From an uncultured Collinsella sp. (GTDB taxonomy: Bacteria; Actinomycetota; Coriobacteriia; Coriobacteriales; Coriobacteriaceae), in contig CALDBJ010000056.1 of assembly GCA_937937835.1 (NCBI GenBank), positions 1-14,468 on the forward strand: DNA of 14,468 bases, written 5' to 3'. This document shows, piece by piece, positions 6,253 through 14,093 of this stretch. The notes under the pieces were generated by a model, which searched no databases, was not told the origin of the DNA, and saw only the letters and a program-made list of their open reading frames with translations. Within the stretch, counting starts at the first letter, position 1. Each line of letters begins with the position of its first letter. The translations under genes were made by a program, and so were the position numbers.

Positions 6253-8340
6253 ATGGCCGATCTTACTGACCGCTTCGGGACCATGGTGTTCTCTGAGGAA
6301 GTCATGAAGGACTATCTCCCCAAGGACATTTGGAAGCGCCTTGCTGCAACCCTCGAGGGCGGTGAGCCGCTCGACCTGGATGTGGCCAACGCCGTTGCCC
6401 ATGCCATGAAGGTCTGGGCCATCTCCAAGGGCGCGACGCACTACGCGCACTGGTTCCAGCCGCTTTCGGGTATTACTTCCGAGAAGCACGACAGCTTCCT
6501 GGAGCCCAACCACGACGGCACCGCCATTACCAAGTTTACGGGCAAGAACCTCATCCAGGGCGAGCCGGACGCCTCCAGCTTCCCCAACGGCGGCCTGCGC
6601 GCCACCTTCGAGGCCCGTGGCTACACCGCTTGGGATCCCACCAGCCCCGCCTTTATCAAGGACGACGTCCTGTGCATCCCCACGGCTTTCTGCTCCTACA
6701 CGGGTGAGGCCCTGGACAAGAAGACCCCGCTGCTGCGCTCCATGACCGCGCTCTCGCGTGAGTCCAAGCGCGTTTTGGCGCTGTTTGGCAAGACCCCCAA
6801 GAAGGTCGTTCCTTCCGTGGGCGATGAGCAGGAGTACTTCCTGATCAAGAAGGACGCTTACCGCAAGCGCAAGGACCTGGTCATCACCGGCCGCACCCTC
6901 TTTGGTGCTGCTCCCTGCAAGGGCCAGGAGCTCGAGGAGCACTACTTTGGCGCTATCCGCCCCACCGTCTCGGCCTATATGAAGGACCTGGACGATGAGC
7001 TGTGGGCGCTCGGCATTCCCGCCAAGACCAAACACAACGAGGTCGCTCCCTGCCAGCATGAGCTCGCCCCTGTCTACGGCGAGGTCAACGAGGCCATCGA
7101 CCAGAACCTGGTCATGATGGAGAAGATGAAGCTCATCGCCTCCCGCCACGACTTGGTCTGCCTGCTGCACGAGAAGCCCTTCGAGGGCATCAACGGTTCG
7201 GGCAAGCACAACAACTGGTCGCTTGGCACCGAGTCCGAGAATTTGCTCGATCCGGGCGACACCCCGCTCGACAACCTGCAGTTCATCGTCTTCCTCACCG
7301 CGGTGATCGAGGCCGTCGATAACTATCAGGAGCTCCTGCGTGCCTCCGTTGCCTCGGCCGGCAACGATCATCGTCTGGGCGCCAACGAGGCTCCTCCGGC
7401 GATTATGTCCATCTTCCTGGGCGACCAGCTTACCGAGGTCGTCGAGAAGATCATCGATGGCAAGGCTTCCGTCCATGCCACGCGCGGCGTGCTTGACCTG
7501 GGCGCCGATACCCTGCCCAAGCTGATGCAGGACAACACCGATCGCAACCGCACCTCCCCGTTCGCCTTCACCGGCAACAAGTTTGAGTTCCGTGCCTGCG
7601 GCTCCGAGCAGAACGTCTCCGACTCCAACCTGGTGCTCGATGCCGCCGTGGCCAAGTCACTCAAGTCCTTCGCCGACGCACTCGAGGGTACGCCCGAGGA
7701 TAAGTTCCAGGACGCCGCGCTTGAGTACTGCAAGAAGGTGCTGACCGATCACCAGCGCATCCTGTTCTCCGGCGACGGTTACTCCGACGAGTGGCCCATT
7801 GAGGCCGAGAAGCGCGGCCTTGCCAACAACAAGACCACGGCCGACGCTCTGCCTGCCTTTGTTTCCGATAAGGCCATCGCGCTCTTTGAGGAGACGGGCG
7901 TTCTGACCCGCGCCGAGGCCCAGTGCCGCTACGACTGCAAGCTCGAGAAGTACAACAAGCTCATGAACATCGAGGCTACCACGATGATTCGCGAGGCACG
8001 TCGTACCTATCGCCCGGTCATCACCGCCTATGCCACCAAGGTCGCTAAGGGCCTGGAGACAATCCGCGCCGCCGGTGCTGACGCTGCCATGCAGTGCGAG
8101 CAGAACACGCTCAACAGGCTCTGCAACGGCATCACCGCCATCAACGATTCCATCAAGGCTCTCGATGCCGTACACCAGAAGGCCGAGACCCTCGATGGCC
8201 AGGAGCAGGCCAACGTGTACGCGCACGAGGTTGTTCCCGCTATGGATTCGCTGCGTGCCGCCGTGGATGCCATGGAGGAGATTGTGGCCGCCGACTACTG
8301 GCCGGTTCCGACCTACGATGACATTCTGTTCTACGTGTAG
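6253..8340 (+). CDS. glnN: Type III glutamine synthetase
   Basis: Makes glutamine from glutamate, ammonia and ATP; the main route of ammonia assimilation when nitrogen is short. The 695-residue length separates GSIII (about 700) from GSI (about 450). Family motifs are clear: VPSVGDEQEYFLIKK with the metal-binding glutamates (186-200), KHNEVAPCQHELAPVYGE (260-277), GINGSGKHNNWS (312-323, ATP region), NDHRLGANEAPPAI (371-384) and NRTSPFAFTGNKFEFR (432-447). A long helical C-terminal part (about 540-680) is normal for the group. The start is ATG 6253, preceded by AGGGAG at 6241-6246 with a 6-nt spacer; the upstream in-frame ATG 6190 lacks such a site. It is monocistronic: a strong terminator follows within 30 bp and the next gene is convergent. 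Regulation may involve the structured leader. Confidence 0.96.
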   Translation: MADLTDRFGTMVFSEEVMKDYLPKDIWKRLAATLEGGEPLDLDVANAVAHAMKVWAISKGATHYAHWFQPLSGITSEKHDSFLEPNHDGTAITKFTGKNLIQGEPDASSFPNGGLRATFEARGYTAWDPTSPAFIKDDVLCIPTAFCSYTGEALDKKTPLLRSMTALSRESKRVLALFGKTPKKVVPSVGDEQEYFLIKKDAYRKRKDLVITGRTLFGAAPCKGQELEEHYFGAIRPTVSAYMKDLDDELWALGIPAKTKHNEVAPCQHELAPVYGEVNEAIDQNLVMMEKMKLIASRHDLVCLLHEKPFEGINGSGKHNNWSLGTESENLLDPGDTPLDNLQFIVFLTAVIEAVDNYQELLRASVASAGNDHRLGANEAPPAIMSIFLGDQLTEVVEKIIDGKASVHATRGVLDLGADTLPKLMQDNTDRNRTSPFAFTGNKFEFRACGSEQNVSDSNLVLDAAVAKSLKSFADALEGTPEDKFQDAALEYCKKVLTDHQRILFSGDGYSDEWPIEAEKRGLANNKTTADALPAFVSDKAIALFEETGVLTRAEAQCRYDCKLEKYNKLMNIEATTMIREARRTYRPVITAYATKVAKGLETIRAAGADAAMQCEQNTLNRLCNGITAINDSIKALDAVHQKAETLDGQEQANVYAHEVVPAMDSLRAAVDAMEEIVAADYWPVPTYDDILFYV

Positions 8341-8367
8341 GACAGGGACAACATACCGTCACGGTTG

Positions 8368-8406
8368 AAAGCCGGGGTCCGCATCGCGCGGGCCCCGGCT
8401 TTCTTG
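8368..8406 (+). terminator. glnN intrinsic terminator
   Basis: AAAGCCGGGGTCC (8368-8380) pairs with GGGCCCCGGCTTT (8390-8402), a 13-bp GC-rich stem, followed by CTTGTT. It starts 28 nt after the glnN stop. The A-rich left arm makes it weakly bidirectional, so it may also stop the convergent gntR-type transcript. Confidence 0.85.
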
Positions 8407-8448
8407 TTAAACAAATTTATTAGGGAAGAGTCTGCTCCGTGCCGTTTG

Positions 8449-9189
8449 CTAGGGTAAGGGCGTGCGTGTTGCCGTGTCATGAAAATGAAAAATGCTTGGA
8501 ATATAACGTGCCTCGACGTACTCAAATTGAGTTCCGGTTGAGTCGAACGTCTGGCTGGTTACGACTGCCAGATACGAAGAAGAATCGACGCCAAGCAACC
8601 GGCAGTCCTCAGCGTCGGGCTGGGCGAGTGTTATCGTTCGTTTGCTCACGGCAATGGTGAGCCCTAGCTCATCCTCGATGTAATGGAAGAGCGACAGGGT
8701 GGCATTCTGCTCGTTTAAGCCGGGGACGGAGGAAGTTAGGAAGTAGTGGCGGTCGACAGCGACCGGTTTATCGTCGAGCATGCGGACGAGCTTCAAATGC
8801 GTAAGGTCTTCTCCTTCGGGAAATCCCGTCAACTGAGCTAGACACTTATTGGTGCTTACGTGTTCGAAATAGACGATTTTTGACGTTGGGATTGCTCCGG
8901 TCGCGTGTGCCGATTCGCTGAACGAACAAAGGCCGCTTACGGTGAATGCGCCCTCTTTGCTGGTGCCTGCAACTGACGTCTCGATTACGAGGACTCCCTT
9001 GCCTTTAATGGACTGAACTAGACCTTCATTTGCGAGAAGTGAGATAGCCTTGCGCACCGTCATTCGAGAGCAGGAGAACTCTTTGGAAAGATTTTGTTCG
9101 GAAGGAAGGAGCGATCCCACGGGATGCTTGCCTTCGACAATCCGCTCTCGTAGGCTTCGGTAAATTTCACTGTACAGGATTCTTGCCAA
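8449..9189 (-). CDS. GntR-family (HutC-type) transcriptional regulator with UTRA domain
   Basis: A 246-residue DNA-binding protein. The N-terminal winged helix (about 5-70) has the GntR pattern IYRSLRERIVEG, LLPSEQNLSKEF and SRMTVRKAISLLANEGLV, ending in the KGKGVLV wing. The rest (about 80-240) fits the UTRA effector-binding fold of the HutC subfamily, with DKPVAVDRHYFL and FEYVEARYIP. The start is TTG (9189-9187): AGGAG (9200-9196) lies 6 nt upstream and no ATG is suitably placed. It is divergent from the 6-phospho-alpha-glucosidase/PTS operon, whose promoter carries two GTNTANAC-type palindromes, the consensus reported for HutC-subfamily proteins. It is therefore inferred to be the local repressor, with a phosphorylated alpha-glucoside or glucose-6-phosphate as probable inducer. 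The effector itself cannot be read from sequence. Confidence 0.9.
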   Translation of the reverse strand: MARILYSEIYRSLRERIVEGKHPVGSLLPSEQNLSKEFSCSRMTVRKAISLLANEGLVQSIKGKGVLVIETSVAGTSKEGAFTVSGLCSFSESAHATGAIPTSKIVYFEHVSTNKCLAQLTGFPEGEDLTHLKLVRMLDDKPVAVDRHYFLTSSVPGLNEQNATLSLFHYIEDELGLTIAVSKRTITLAQPDAEDCRLLGVDSSSYLAVVTSQTFDSTGTQFEYVEARYIPSIFHFHDTATRTPLP

Positions 9190-9252
9190 AATGCTCTCCT
9201 TATTGAGGTTGTACGGAATGCGTCGAATCGGCGCGATTATCCGCTTCTACCA

Positions 9253-9258
9253 ATTATA
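9253..9258 (-). promoter_or_regulatory. -10 element of the gntR-type gene
   Basis: A perfect TATAAT reads on the minus strand, about 64 nt upstream of the TTG start. No good -35 is seen 16-18 nt upstream (CAACTT at 17 nt). Confidence 0.4.
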
Positions 9259-9324
9259 GGAAGTGGAGGCACTTAAAGTTGCCGCTTACCGCCATAAATC
9301 AACCGTTCACCCGTGTGCTTAACA

Positions 9325-9334
9325 TGTCTAGACA
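9325..9334. promoter_or_regulatory. GntR-type operator 1 (overlaps -35)
   Basis: The perfect 10-bp palindrome TGTCTAGACA fits the HutC-type consensus GTNTANAC. It covers the -35 hexamer (TAGACA, 9329-9334) of the glucosidase promoter. The 14-mer ACATGTCTAGACAG around it is identical in operator 2. Confidence 0.8.
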
Positions 9335-9358
9335 GATAGCAAATCATGTGGCTATAAT
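9329..9358 (+). promoter_or_regulatory. Promoter of the alpha-glucoside operon
   Basis: -35-like TAGACA (9329-9334), an 18-nt spacer and a perfect -10 TATAAT (9353-9358). Transcription should start near 9365, giving a leader of about 33 nt. Confidence 0.7.
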
Positions 9359-9375
9359 TCAAGTTGTCAAGTACA

Positions 9376-9385
9376 TGTCTAGACA
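9376..9385. promoter_or_regulatory. GntR-type operator 2 (abuts the ribosome binding site)
   Basis: A second exact TGTCTAGACA lies 51 bp from operator 1, close to five helical turns. It lies just downstream of the predicted transcription start, and its last base is shared with the AGGAGG ribosome binding site (9385-9390). Confidence 0.8.
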
Positions 9386-9397
9386 GGAGGATTTGTA

Positions 9398-10729
9398 ATG
9401 GCAAAACAGAGCTATGCGGTTACTATCGCGGGAGGCGGAAGCACTTATACACCGGGTGTTGTTCTGACACTTCTCGCGAAGCGTGACGTGTTCCCCATCA
9501 ATAGGATTACGCTCTATGACAACGATGCCGAGCGTCAGGGGACAATTGCCAAGGCATGTGCCATCTACATCAGGGAGAATGCTCCAGAGGTAACCTTCAG
9601 CTATACGACCGACCCTGAGGAGGCCTTCACAGGCATCGACTTTGTACTTGCCCAGATTCGCGTTGGCAAGTACGCTATGCGCGATAAGGACGAGAAGATC
9701 CCCCTGCGCTATGGCGTTCTTGGCCAAGAGACCTGCGGTCCTGGTGGCATTGCTTATGGCTTGCGCTCCATTGGCGGCGTACTCGAGATCCTTGACTACA
9801 TGGAGAAATACAGTCCCGACGCATGGATGCTCAACTACTCCAACCCCGCGGCGATCGTTGCTGAGGCGACACGCCGTCTTCGCCCGGATTCAAAGATTAT
9901 CAACATTTGCGATATGCCAATAGCCCTGATGGATATCATGGCTCAGATGTGTGGTCTCAAGGACCACAACGACCTCGTCGTCGGCTACTACGGCCTCAAC
10001 CACTTTGGCTGGTGGACAAAGATTCATGACCGTGCTGGCAATGACCTTATGCCCACTATCAAGGCCCAAATGGCTAAAAACGGTTATGCCGGCGAGGATT
10101 CCGGCCTTGAATTCGTCGACGCGTCTTGGGACCAGACGTTCCGTAAGGCTAAGGATGTTTACGCGCTCGATCCGAATACCATCCCGAACACCTACCTCAA
10201 GTACTATCTCTTCCCGGACTATGTGGTTGAGCACACCGACCCCAACCACACCCGCACCGACGAGGTCCGTGAGGGTCGCGAGAAACGCGTCTTCGGCACC
10301 GCCCGCCAGATTATCGAAAAGGGTACGTCTGAGGGTTTCGGCCTTAAGCCAGATACCCACGCTGAGTACATTGTCGATCTCGCTCGCGCTTTGGCAGAGA
10401 ACACCCGTGAACGTTTCTCGCTGATTGTTCCCAACGACGGGGCTGTGTCCAATTTTGACCCAACGGCTATGGTCGAGATCCCCTGCATCGTCGGCAGCGA
10501 CGGCTACGAGAAAATTTGCCAAGGTGAGATCCCGCAATTCCAGAAAGGACTTATGGAGGAACAGGTCTCGGTCGAAAAGCTTGCAGTGTCTGCTTGGGTC
10601 GACCATTCCTATCAGGAGCTTTGGCAGGCGCTGACGCTTTCGAAGACGGTCCCCTCTGCCTCCGTTGCAAAGAAGATCCTTGACGATCTCATCGAGGCGA
10701 ATAAGGAGTTCTGGCCAGAACTCCACTAG
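9398..10729 (+). CDS. malH: 6-phospho-alpha-glucosidase, glycoside hydrolase family 4
   Basis: Hydrolyses phosphorylated alpha-glucosides (such as maltose-6'-phosphate) to glucose-6-phosphate and a sugar, using NAD+ and a divalent metal, usually Mn2+, by the redox-elimination mechanism of GH4. The 443 residues include the N-terminal dinucleotide-binding loop IAGGGSTYTPG (10-20), VLGQETCGPGG (107-117), and the metal ligands Cys171 and His202 (LNHFGW). The signature CDMP (171-174) marks the 6-phospho-alpha-glucosidase branch (GlvA/MalH/AglB); 6-phospho-beta-glucosidases have CNVP here. Asp172 and Tyr266 fit the proposed acid and base. Start: ATG 9398 with AGGAGG 7 nt upstream. It is the first gene of an operon with the PTS permease 68 bp downstream. 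The exact sugar is not determined by sequence; isomaltose, maltose or sucrose isomers are all possible. Confidence 0.93.
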   Translation: MAKQSYAVTIAGGGSTYTPGVVLTLLAKRDVFPINRITLYDNDAERQGTIAKACAIYIRENAPEVTFSYTTDPEEAFTGIDFVLAQIRVGKYAMRDKDEKIPLRYGVLGQETCGPGGIAYGLRSIGGVLEILDYMEKYSPDAWMLNYSNPAAIVAEATRRLRPDSKIINICDMPIALMDIMAQMCGLKDHNDLVVGYYGLNHFGWWTKIHDRAGNDLMPTIKAQMAKNGYAGEDSGLEFVDASWDQTFRKAKDVYALDPNTIPNTYLKYYLFPDYVVEHTDPNHTRTDEVREGREKRVFGTARQIIEKGTSEGFGLKPDTHAEYIVDLARALAENTRERFSLIVPNDGAVSNFDPTAMVEIPCIVGSDGYEKICQGEIPQFQKGLMEEQVSVEKLAVSAWVDHSYQELWQALTLSKTVPSASVAKKILDDLIEANKEFWPELH

Positions 10730-10765
10730 TATCGGAAATCAATTTAGCGAATGATGGCGGGCGGC

Positions 10766-10782
10766 CGACCTTGGACAGGTCG
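10766..10782 (+). other. Small intercistronic hairpin
   Basis: CGACCT (10766-10771) pairs with AGGTCG (10777-10782) around TGGAC, directly ahead of the GGGAGG ribosome binding site of the PTS gene. There is no T-run, so it is not a terminator. It could affect mRNA processing or the ratio of enzyme to permease. Confidence 0.4.
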
Positions 10783-10797
10783 CATGGGAGGAAAACC

Positions 10798-12267
10798 ATG
10801 AGCGAAAGCAAAGAGCTTGCAAATCGCAAGCTCGGCGAGGACGTAGTTGGCCTCGTCGGCGGTAAGGAAAACATCCTGAGCATCTCGCACTGCATGACGC
10901 GTCTACGTTTCAAGCTGCGAGACGATGCGAAGGCCGATACTAAGGCAATTGAGTCTCATAAAGGCGTCATTCAAGTAATCAACGCGAATGGTCAGTATCA
11001 GGTTGTTGTCGGCATCAATGTGATTGAGGATGTTTACGATGCCGCGGTTGCCGCTTCTGGTGTCGAGGGGCTGGGCGAGGTTAATCTTGATGGTGAGCCC
11101 GTCAAGAAAGGAAACGTCGTCAGCGCCCTTATCGACACCATTTCGGGTGTCATCCAACCAATTCTTGCGGTGCTGTGCGCCGCGGGCATGATTAAGGGTG
11201 TTTTGAGCATTCTTGTCGCCCTTGGATGGATTACGGCGACAGATGGCTTGTACCAGATTCTATATGCGGCTGGTGACGGCTTCTTCTACTTCCTGCCGAT
11301 CATCCTTGGCTATACCGCGGCAAAGAAGTTTGGCTGTAGCGAGTTCGTTGGCATGACGCTCGGTATCGCACTTACGTATCCGGCGATGGTCAACATCACA
11401 TCGGGTGATGTCTTGGGAACGGTGCTTGCCGGCACTCCCTTTGCCATGAACTATTACACGACATTCCTCGGCATACCAGTCATCATGCCGTCTTCGGGTT
11501 ATACGAGCTCTGTCATTCCGATTATCATCTCTGTTTGGTTCGCGGCAAAGCTGGAGAAGTGGTGCCGCAAGCATTTCTCTGAGTATGTAAAGTTCTTCTT
11601 TGTGCCTACGTGCGTGCTCGTTGTGATGGTCCCCGCTACCTATTTGATTATTGGCCCGATTGCCACCCTGATCACGAACCTCATGAGCCTGCTGTTTAAC
11701 TCCCTCTACAGCTTGCCTGTCATCGGCGGCGCGCTCGGCGGCATCGTGCTTACTGCCATTTGGCAGCCTATGGTCATCTTCGGCTTCCACTGGAGTGTCA
11801 TTGCTCTCATGCTTGTGAACATTGCCTCCCAGGGCTGGGATATTGTCATGGCGCCGTACATGGTTTGCTCGTACGCTCAGTCCCTTGCCGTCCTTGCTAT
11901 CCTTCTGAAGACTAAGGACGTAAAGCTCAAGCAGCTTGCATGGCCGGCGTTCATCTCGGGCTTCTTCTTCGGCATCACCGAGCCCTGCATCTACGGCGTG
12001 ACCCTTCCGCGCAAGAAGCCTTTTATCATGAGCTGCATCGCCTCTGTGCCCGGCGGCCTAATCATCGGCGCTCTTGGCACCAAGATGTTCGCCTTCACCG
12101 GCGGCGGCTTCTGCGCCTTCCCGGGCTTCATTGACCCGTCCGGTGCAATGGGCGCGAACTACCTGATTTACGTAATCATAGCCATTGTGGTTTCCAGTGT
12201 GATTTCGTTCCTGCTTACGTATGCGACGTACAAGGAGGACGTACCGGCGGTAGAGGCTGCAAAGTAG
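10798..12267 (+). CDS. PTS alpha-glucoside-type EIIBC permease
   Basis: Imports and phosphorylates a sugar across the inner membrane. The 489 residues have an N-terminal EIIB domain (about 10-88) with the phospho-acceptor Cys32 in SISHCMTRLRF, then an EIIC membrane domain (about 105-475) of the glucose/glucoside superfamily with about ten hydrophobic segments and the conserved GITEPCIYGVTLP (392-404). The B-C order resembles BglP, TreP and ScrA rather than the C-B order of AglA or MalX. There is no EIIA domain, so a separate glucose-type EIIA must donate phosphate. Start: ATG 10798 with GGGAGG 6 nt upstream; the in-frame ATG 10771 falls in the hairpin and lacks a site. It lies downstream of the 6-phospho-alpha-glucosidase gene, which implies an alpha-glucoside substrate; sequence alone would also permit a beta-glucoside or trehalose. 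Confidence 0.93.
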   Translation: MSESKELANRKLGEDVVGLVGGKENILSISHCMTRLRFKLRDDAKADTKAIESHKGVIQVINANGQYQVVVGINVIEDVYDAAVAASGVEGLGEVNLDGEPVKKGNVVSALIDTISGVIQPILAVLCAAGMIKGVLSILVALGWITATDGLYQILYAAGDGFFYFLPIILGYTAAKKFGCSEFVGMTLGIALTYPAMVNITSGDVLGTVLAGTPFAMNYYTTFLGIPVIMPSSGYTSSVIPIIISVWFAAKLEKWCRKHFSEYVKFFFVPTCVLVVMVPATYLIIGPIATLITNLMSLLFNSLYSLPVIGGALGGIVLTAIWQPMVIFGFHWSVIALMLVNIASQGWDIVMAPYMVCSYAQSLAVLAILLKTKDVKLKQLAWPAFISGFFFGITEPCIYGVTLPRKKPFIMSCIASVPGGLIIGALGTKMFAFTGGGFCAFPGFIDPSGAMGANYLIYVIIAIVVSSVISFLLTYATYKEDVPAVEAAK

Positions 12268-12307
12268 CCAAAAAGGCGGAGCGCGGGATAAGTATGCCCC
12301 GTGCGCG

Positions 12308-12375
12308 CCAGCAATCTGACAAGGTCGTCCTTGGATAAGCGCCGAGGGCGACCTTGTCTTGTGCTGGTTTCGTTT
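12308..12375 (+). terminator. Two-stage terminator after the PTS gene
   Basis: The inner stem GACAAGGTCGTCC (12318-12330) pairs with GGGCGACCTTGTC (12346-12358). The outer stem CCAGCA (12308-12313) pairs with TGCTGG (12362-12367), with a small internal loop between, followed by TTTCGTTT. It starts 40 nt after the PTS stop and ends 12 nt before the likely start of the hydrolase gene, so it probably limits read-through into it. Confidence 0.8.
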
Positions 12376-12387
12376 GAGAGGCAGTGG

Positions 12388-13830
12388 TTGAGAGTGTCTA
12401 ATATTATCTTTGACAATAGGATGGGCGAGGCGTGCCTTGCGGCGTGGAGGTCCGCGGGCGTGGAAGTCCGCTCGGTCGTAGTTCGACAAGATGGTGAAGT
12501 CGTCTTTGAGCATGCGGCTGCGCCGTTCGCCCTCGAACACGTTCACCCGCTCTATTCTGTGACTAAGTCCTTTACCTCGGTCGCTGTCGGGATGTTGGTG
12601 AATGAAGGGCGGCTGTCGCTGGCTGATCGCTGGATTTCATACTTCCCGGAATATGAAGGCAAGATCGCGGATGAGCGCTTTCGTAATGTGACGGTTCGCA
12701 ATTTGCTGACTATGACGATGGGGCAGGAGAGTGACCTTTCGTATATTGGCGCGGGAGACGACTGGGCACATGAGGTTCTTCATCGTGAGTTTGACTGGAA
12801 GCCGGGCGAGGTCTTTCACTACGATTCGCTGTGTTCACATTTATTGAGCATGCTCGTGCAACGCATAAGTGGAACGAAAGAATCCGATTATCTCGCCGAA
12901 CGTTTGTTTACGCCGTTAGGCATTAGAAGTTGGTGGTGGGAAGAGGATCAAGCCGGTCATACGACCGGAGGTTTTGGTCTTCACCTTTCGACACCGGATT
13001 TGGCTAAGTTTGGTCAATGTTTGCTGGATGGCGGCAAGTGGCGTGGGGAACAGATCATTCCCGCGGAATGGGTTGCCGAGGCGACGAAGATTCAGGTGGA
13101 AACGAGCCCCTTTTATCCGTCTGAGGCGACTGAAGACAGCAATGGCTATGGATACCAGTTTTGGATGTGCCGGAGTGGCGGATTCAGATGCTCTGGCCTT
13201 TTTGGGCAGCTGTGCTACATACGGCCCACAGATGGCCTTGTCATCGCTTGCTCGAGTTCCACGACAGGAAGTAAGGCGTTGCTTGACTCGCTGTATGAGG
13301 TATTGTTCAAAGAGCCTAGTGTTCGGAAGACGGTGGCTTCCGAACGTGACTTCGATAGCATTCCCGTGCCAGTTGGGTTGGCTTCTGGCGGACGTTTGAG
13401 TTCATTACGCCTTGAGGGCATTCATCATTGCATTTTCGGGGATTTTGAAGAAATCGATATTCGATTTCATGAAAATGAGCTGGATTTGTCTCTGTTGCGC
13501 GATGGTCGTGAGTACGTCGTGAGGGCTGGCTACGAGTCTTGGGTTTGCAAATCGGGTGATGGGGCCGGAGTTGGAGACCTCTTTCCTTTCGTGACTCATG
13601 AAGCTGAGAGGGACGATGCCCCCGCATGGGATGTTCGTAAGCTGTTTGCAGCGTATGCCTGGACTTCGCCAACAAATTTACAAATCGAGACCAGGGAACT
13701 GGACTACACGCGGCGCTGTTTTATCGATGTGCGGATCGGAGGTATTTATGCTGTGTGCAGGGTGCGAGTTGAGGGAATGTGCTGTTTCCCGGCACCCTCG
13801 GAACTCACGGCGATTTTGAAGTTGGGATAG
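12388..13830 (+). CDS. Serine hydrolase of the beta-lactamase / class C fold, with C-terminal extension
   Basis: A 480-residue protein of the beta-lactamase-related serine hydrolase superfamily (PF00144 type). The SxxK motif is SVTK (nucleophile Ser57, Lys60), the second motif is YDS (Tyr145, in place of YxN), and a C-terminal active-site-like SGLFGQ lies at about 269-274. The catalytic domain ends near residue 310. The remaining 170 residues are beta-rich, rich in charged residues, and not recognised. There is no signal peptide or membrane segment, so it is probably cytoplasmic and unlikely to be a real beta-lactamase; esterase, amidase or peptidase activity is possible. Start is uncertain: TTG 12388 has GAGAGG with a 6-nt spacer; GTG 12394 and ATG 12421 are alternatives, and all keep the motifs. 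The frame upstream to 12301 runs through a terminator and is rejected. It follows the alpha-glucoside operon on the same strand but behind a terminator. GC is lower than in the metH block. Confidence 0.82.
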   Translation: MRVSNIIFDNRMGEACLAAWRSAGVEVRSVVVRQDGEVVFEHAAAPFALEHVHPLYSVTKSFTSVAVGMLVNEGRLSLADRWISYFPEYEGKIADERFRNVTVRNLLTMTMGQESDLSYIGAGDDWAHEVLHREFDWKPGEVFHYDSLCSHLLSMLVQRISGTKESDYLAERLFTPLGIRSWWWEEDQAGHTTGGFGLHLSTPDLAKFGQCLLDGGKWRGEQIIPAEWVAEATKIQVETSPFYPSEATEDSNGYGYQFWMCRSGGFRCSGLFGQLCYIRPTDGLVIACSSSTTGSKALLDSLYEVLFKEPSVRKTVASERDFDSIPVPVGLASGGRLSSLRLEGIHHCIFGDFEEIDIRFHENELDLSLLRDGREYVVRAGYESWVCKSGDGAGVGDLFPFVTHEAERDDAPAWDVRKLFAAYAWTSPTNLQIETRELDYTRRCFIDVRIGGIYAVCRVRVEGMCCFPAPSELTAILKLG

Positions 13831-13980
13831 TCTTTCAAGACGTGCGATTGACAAGAAAGCTTGCCAACATTGCAACTAATGGAGGCAGAGCTGTCCCAAG
13901 CAATGTTCTTCGATGCGGACGTTTCAGATATCGTATTGTTAGGGACAAAGTTAATTACTTGTTAGGTCGAAGCGTGGGTG
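13831..13980. other. AT-richer gene-free stretch with an 8-bp inverted repeat
   Basis: No convincing gene is present. AACATTGC (13866-13873) and GCAATGTT (13900-13907) pair perfectly over a 26-nt loop, without a T-run. The end of the hydrolase message is more likely the terminator at 14033-14067. Confidence 0.4.
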
Positions 13981-14093
13981 CGTTTTCTCAGCTCCGCACC
14001 CTGTTGGGCTCGAATCCCGGCGCGTGGGTAGCAAAAAGCCCGTCACCATGGGGGTGACGGGCTTTTTAGATGCTGTGGTGCCCCCAGCGGGAT
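13981..14093. repeat. Repeat unit A: T-arm-like segment, terminator, tRNA-Glu 3' tail
   Basis: This 113-bp unit matches unit B (14170-14281) in order and largely in sequence. It has the shared blocks CTCAGCTCCGCACCCTGT, CGAATCCCGGC and CAAAAAGCCCG, a terminator hairpin, and the exact 18-mer TGGTGCCCCCAGCGGGAT (14076-14093). That 18-mer is the complement of the last 18 nt of tRNA-Glu including CCA. The remainder of the tRNA is absent; a GC-rich spacer follows (14094-14169). Confidence 0.8.
14033..14067. terminator. Bidirectional intrinsic terminator
   Basis: AAAAAGCCCGTCACC (14033-14047) and GGTGACGGGCTTTTT (14053-14067) are perfect 15-bp arms around ATGGG, with a five-T run on both strands. 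It can end plus-strand transcription from the hydrolase gene and minus-strand transcription past the tRNA-Glu terminator. Confidence 0.9.

Noticed and set aside
6202..7476. 424-codon minus-strand frame opposite glnN
   Set aside because: Antisense shadow of the glutamine synthetase gene; no motif and no upstream ribosome binding site.
8520..9189. Second gene or frameshift in the regulator because of its TTG start
   Set aside because: The frame is intact from the winged helix to the UTRA domain and has a well-spaced AGGAG; TTG is an ordinary alternative start.
12301..12387. Upstream extension of the serine hydrolase frame
   Set aside because: It lies inside the two-stage terminator and has no ribosome binding site.
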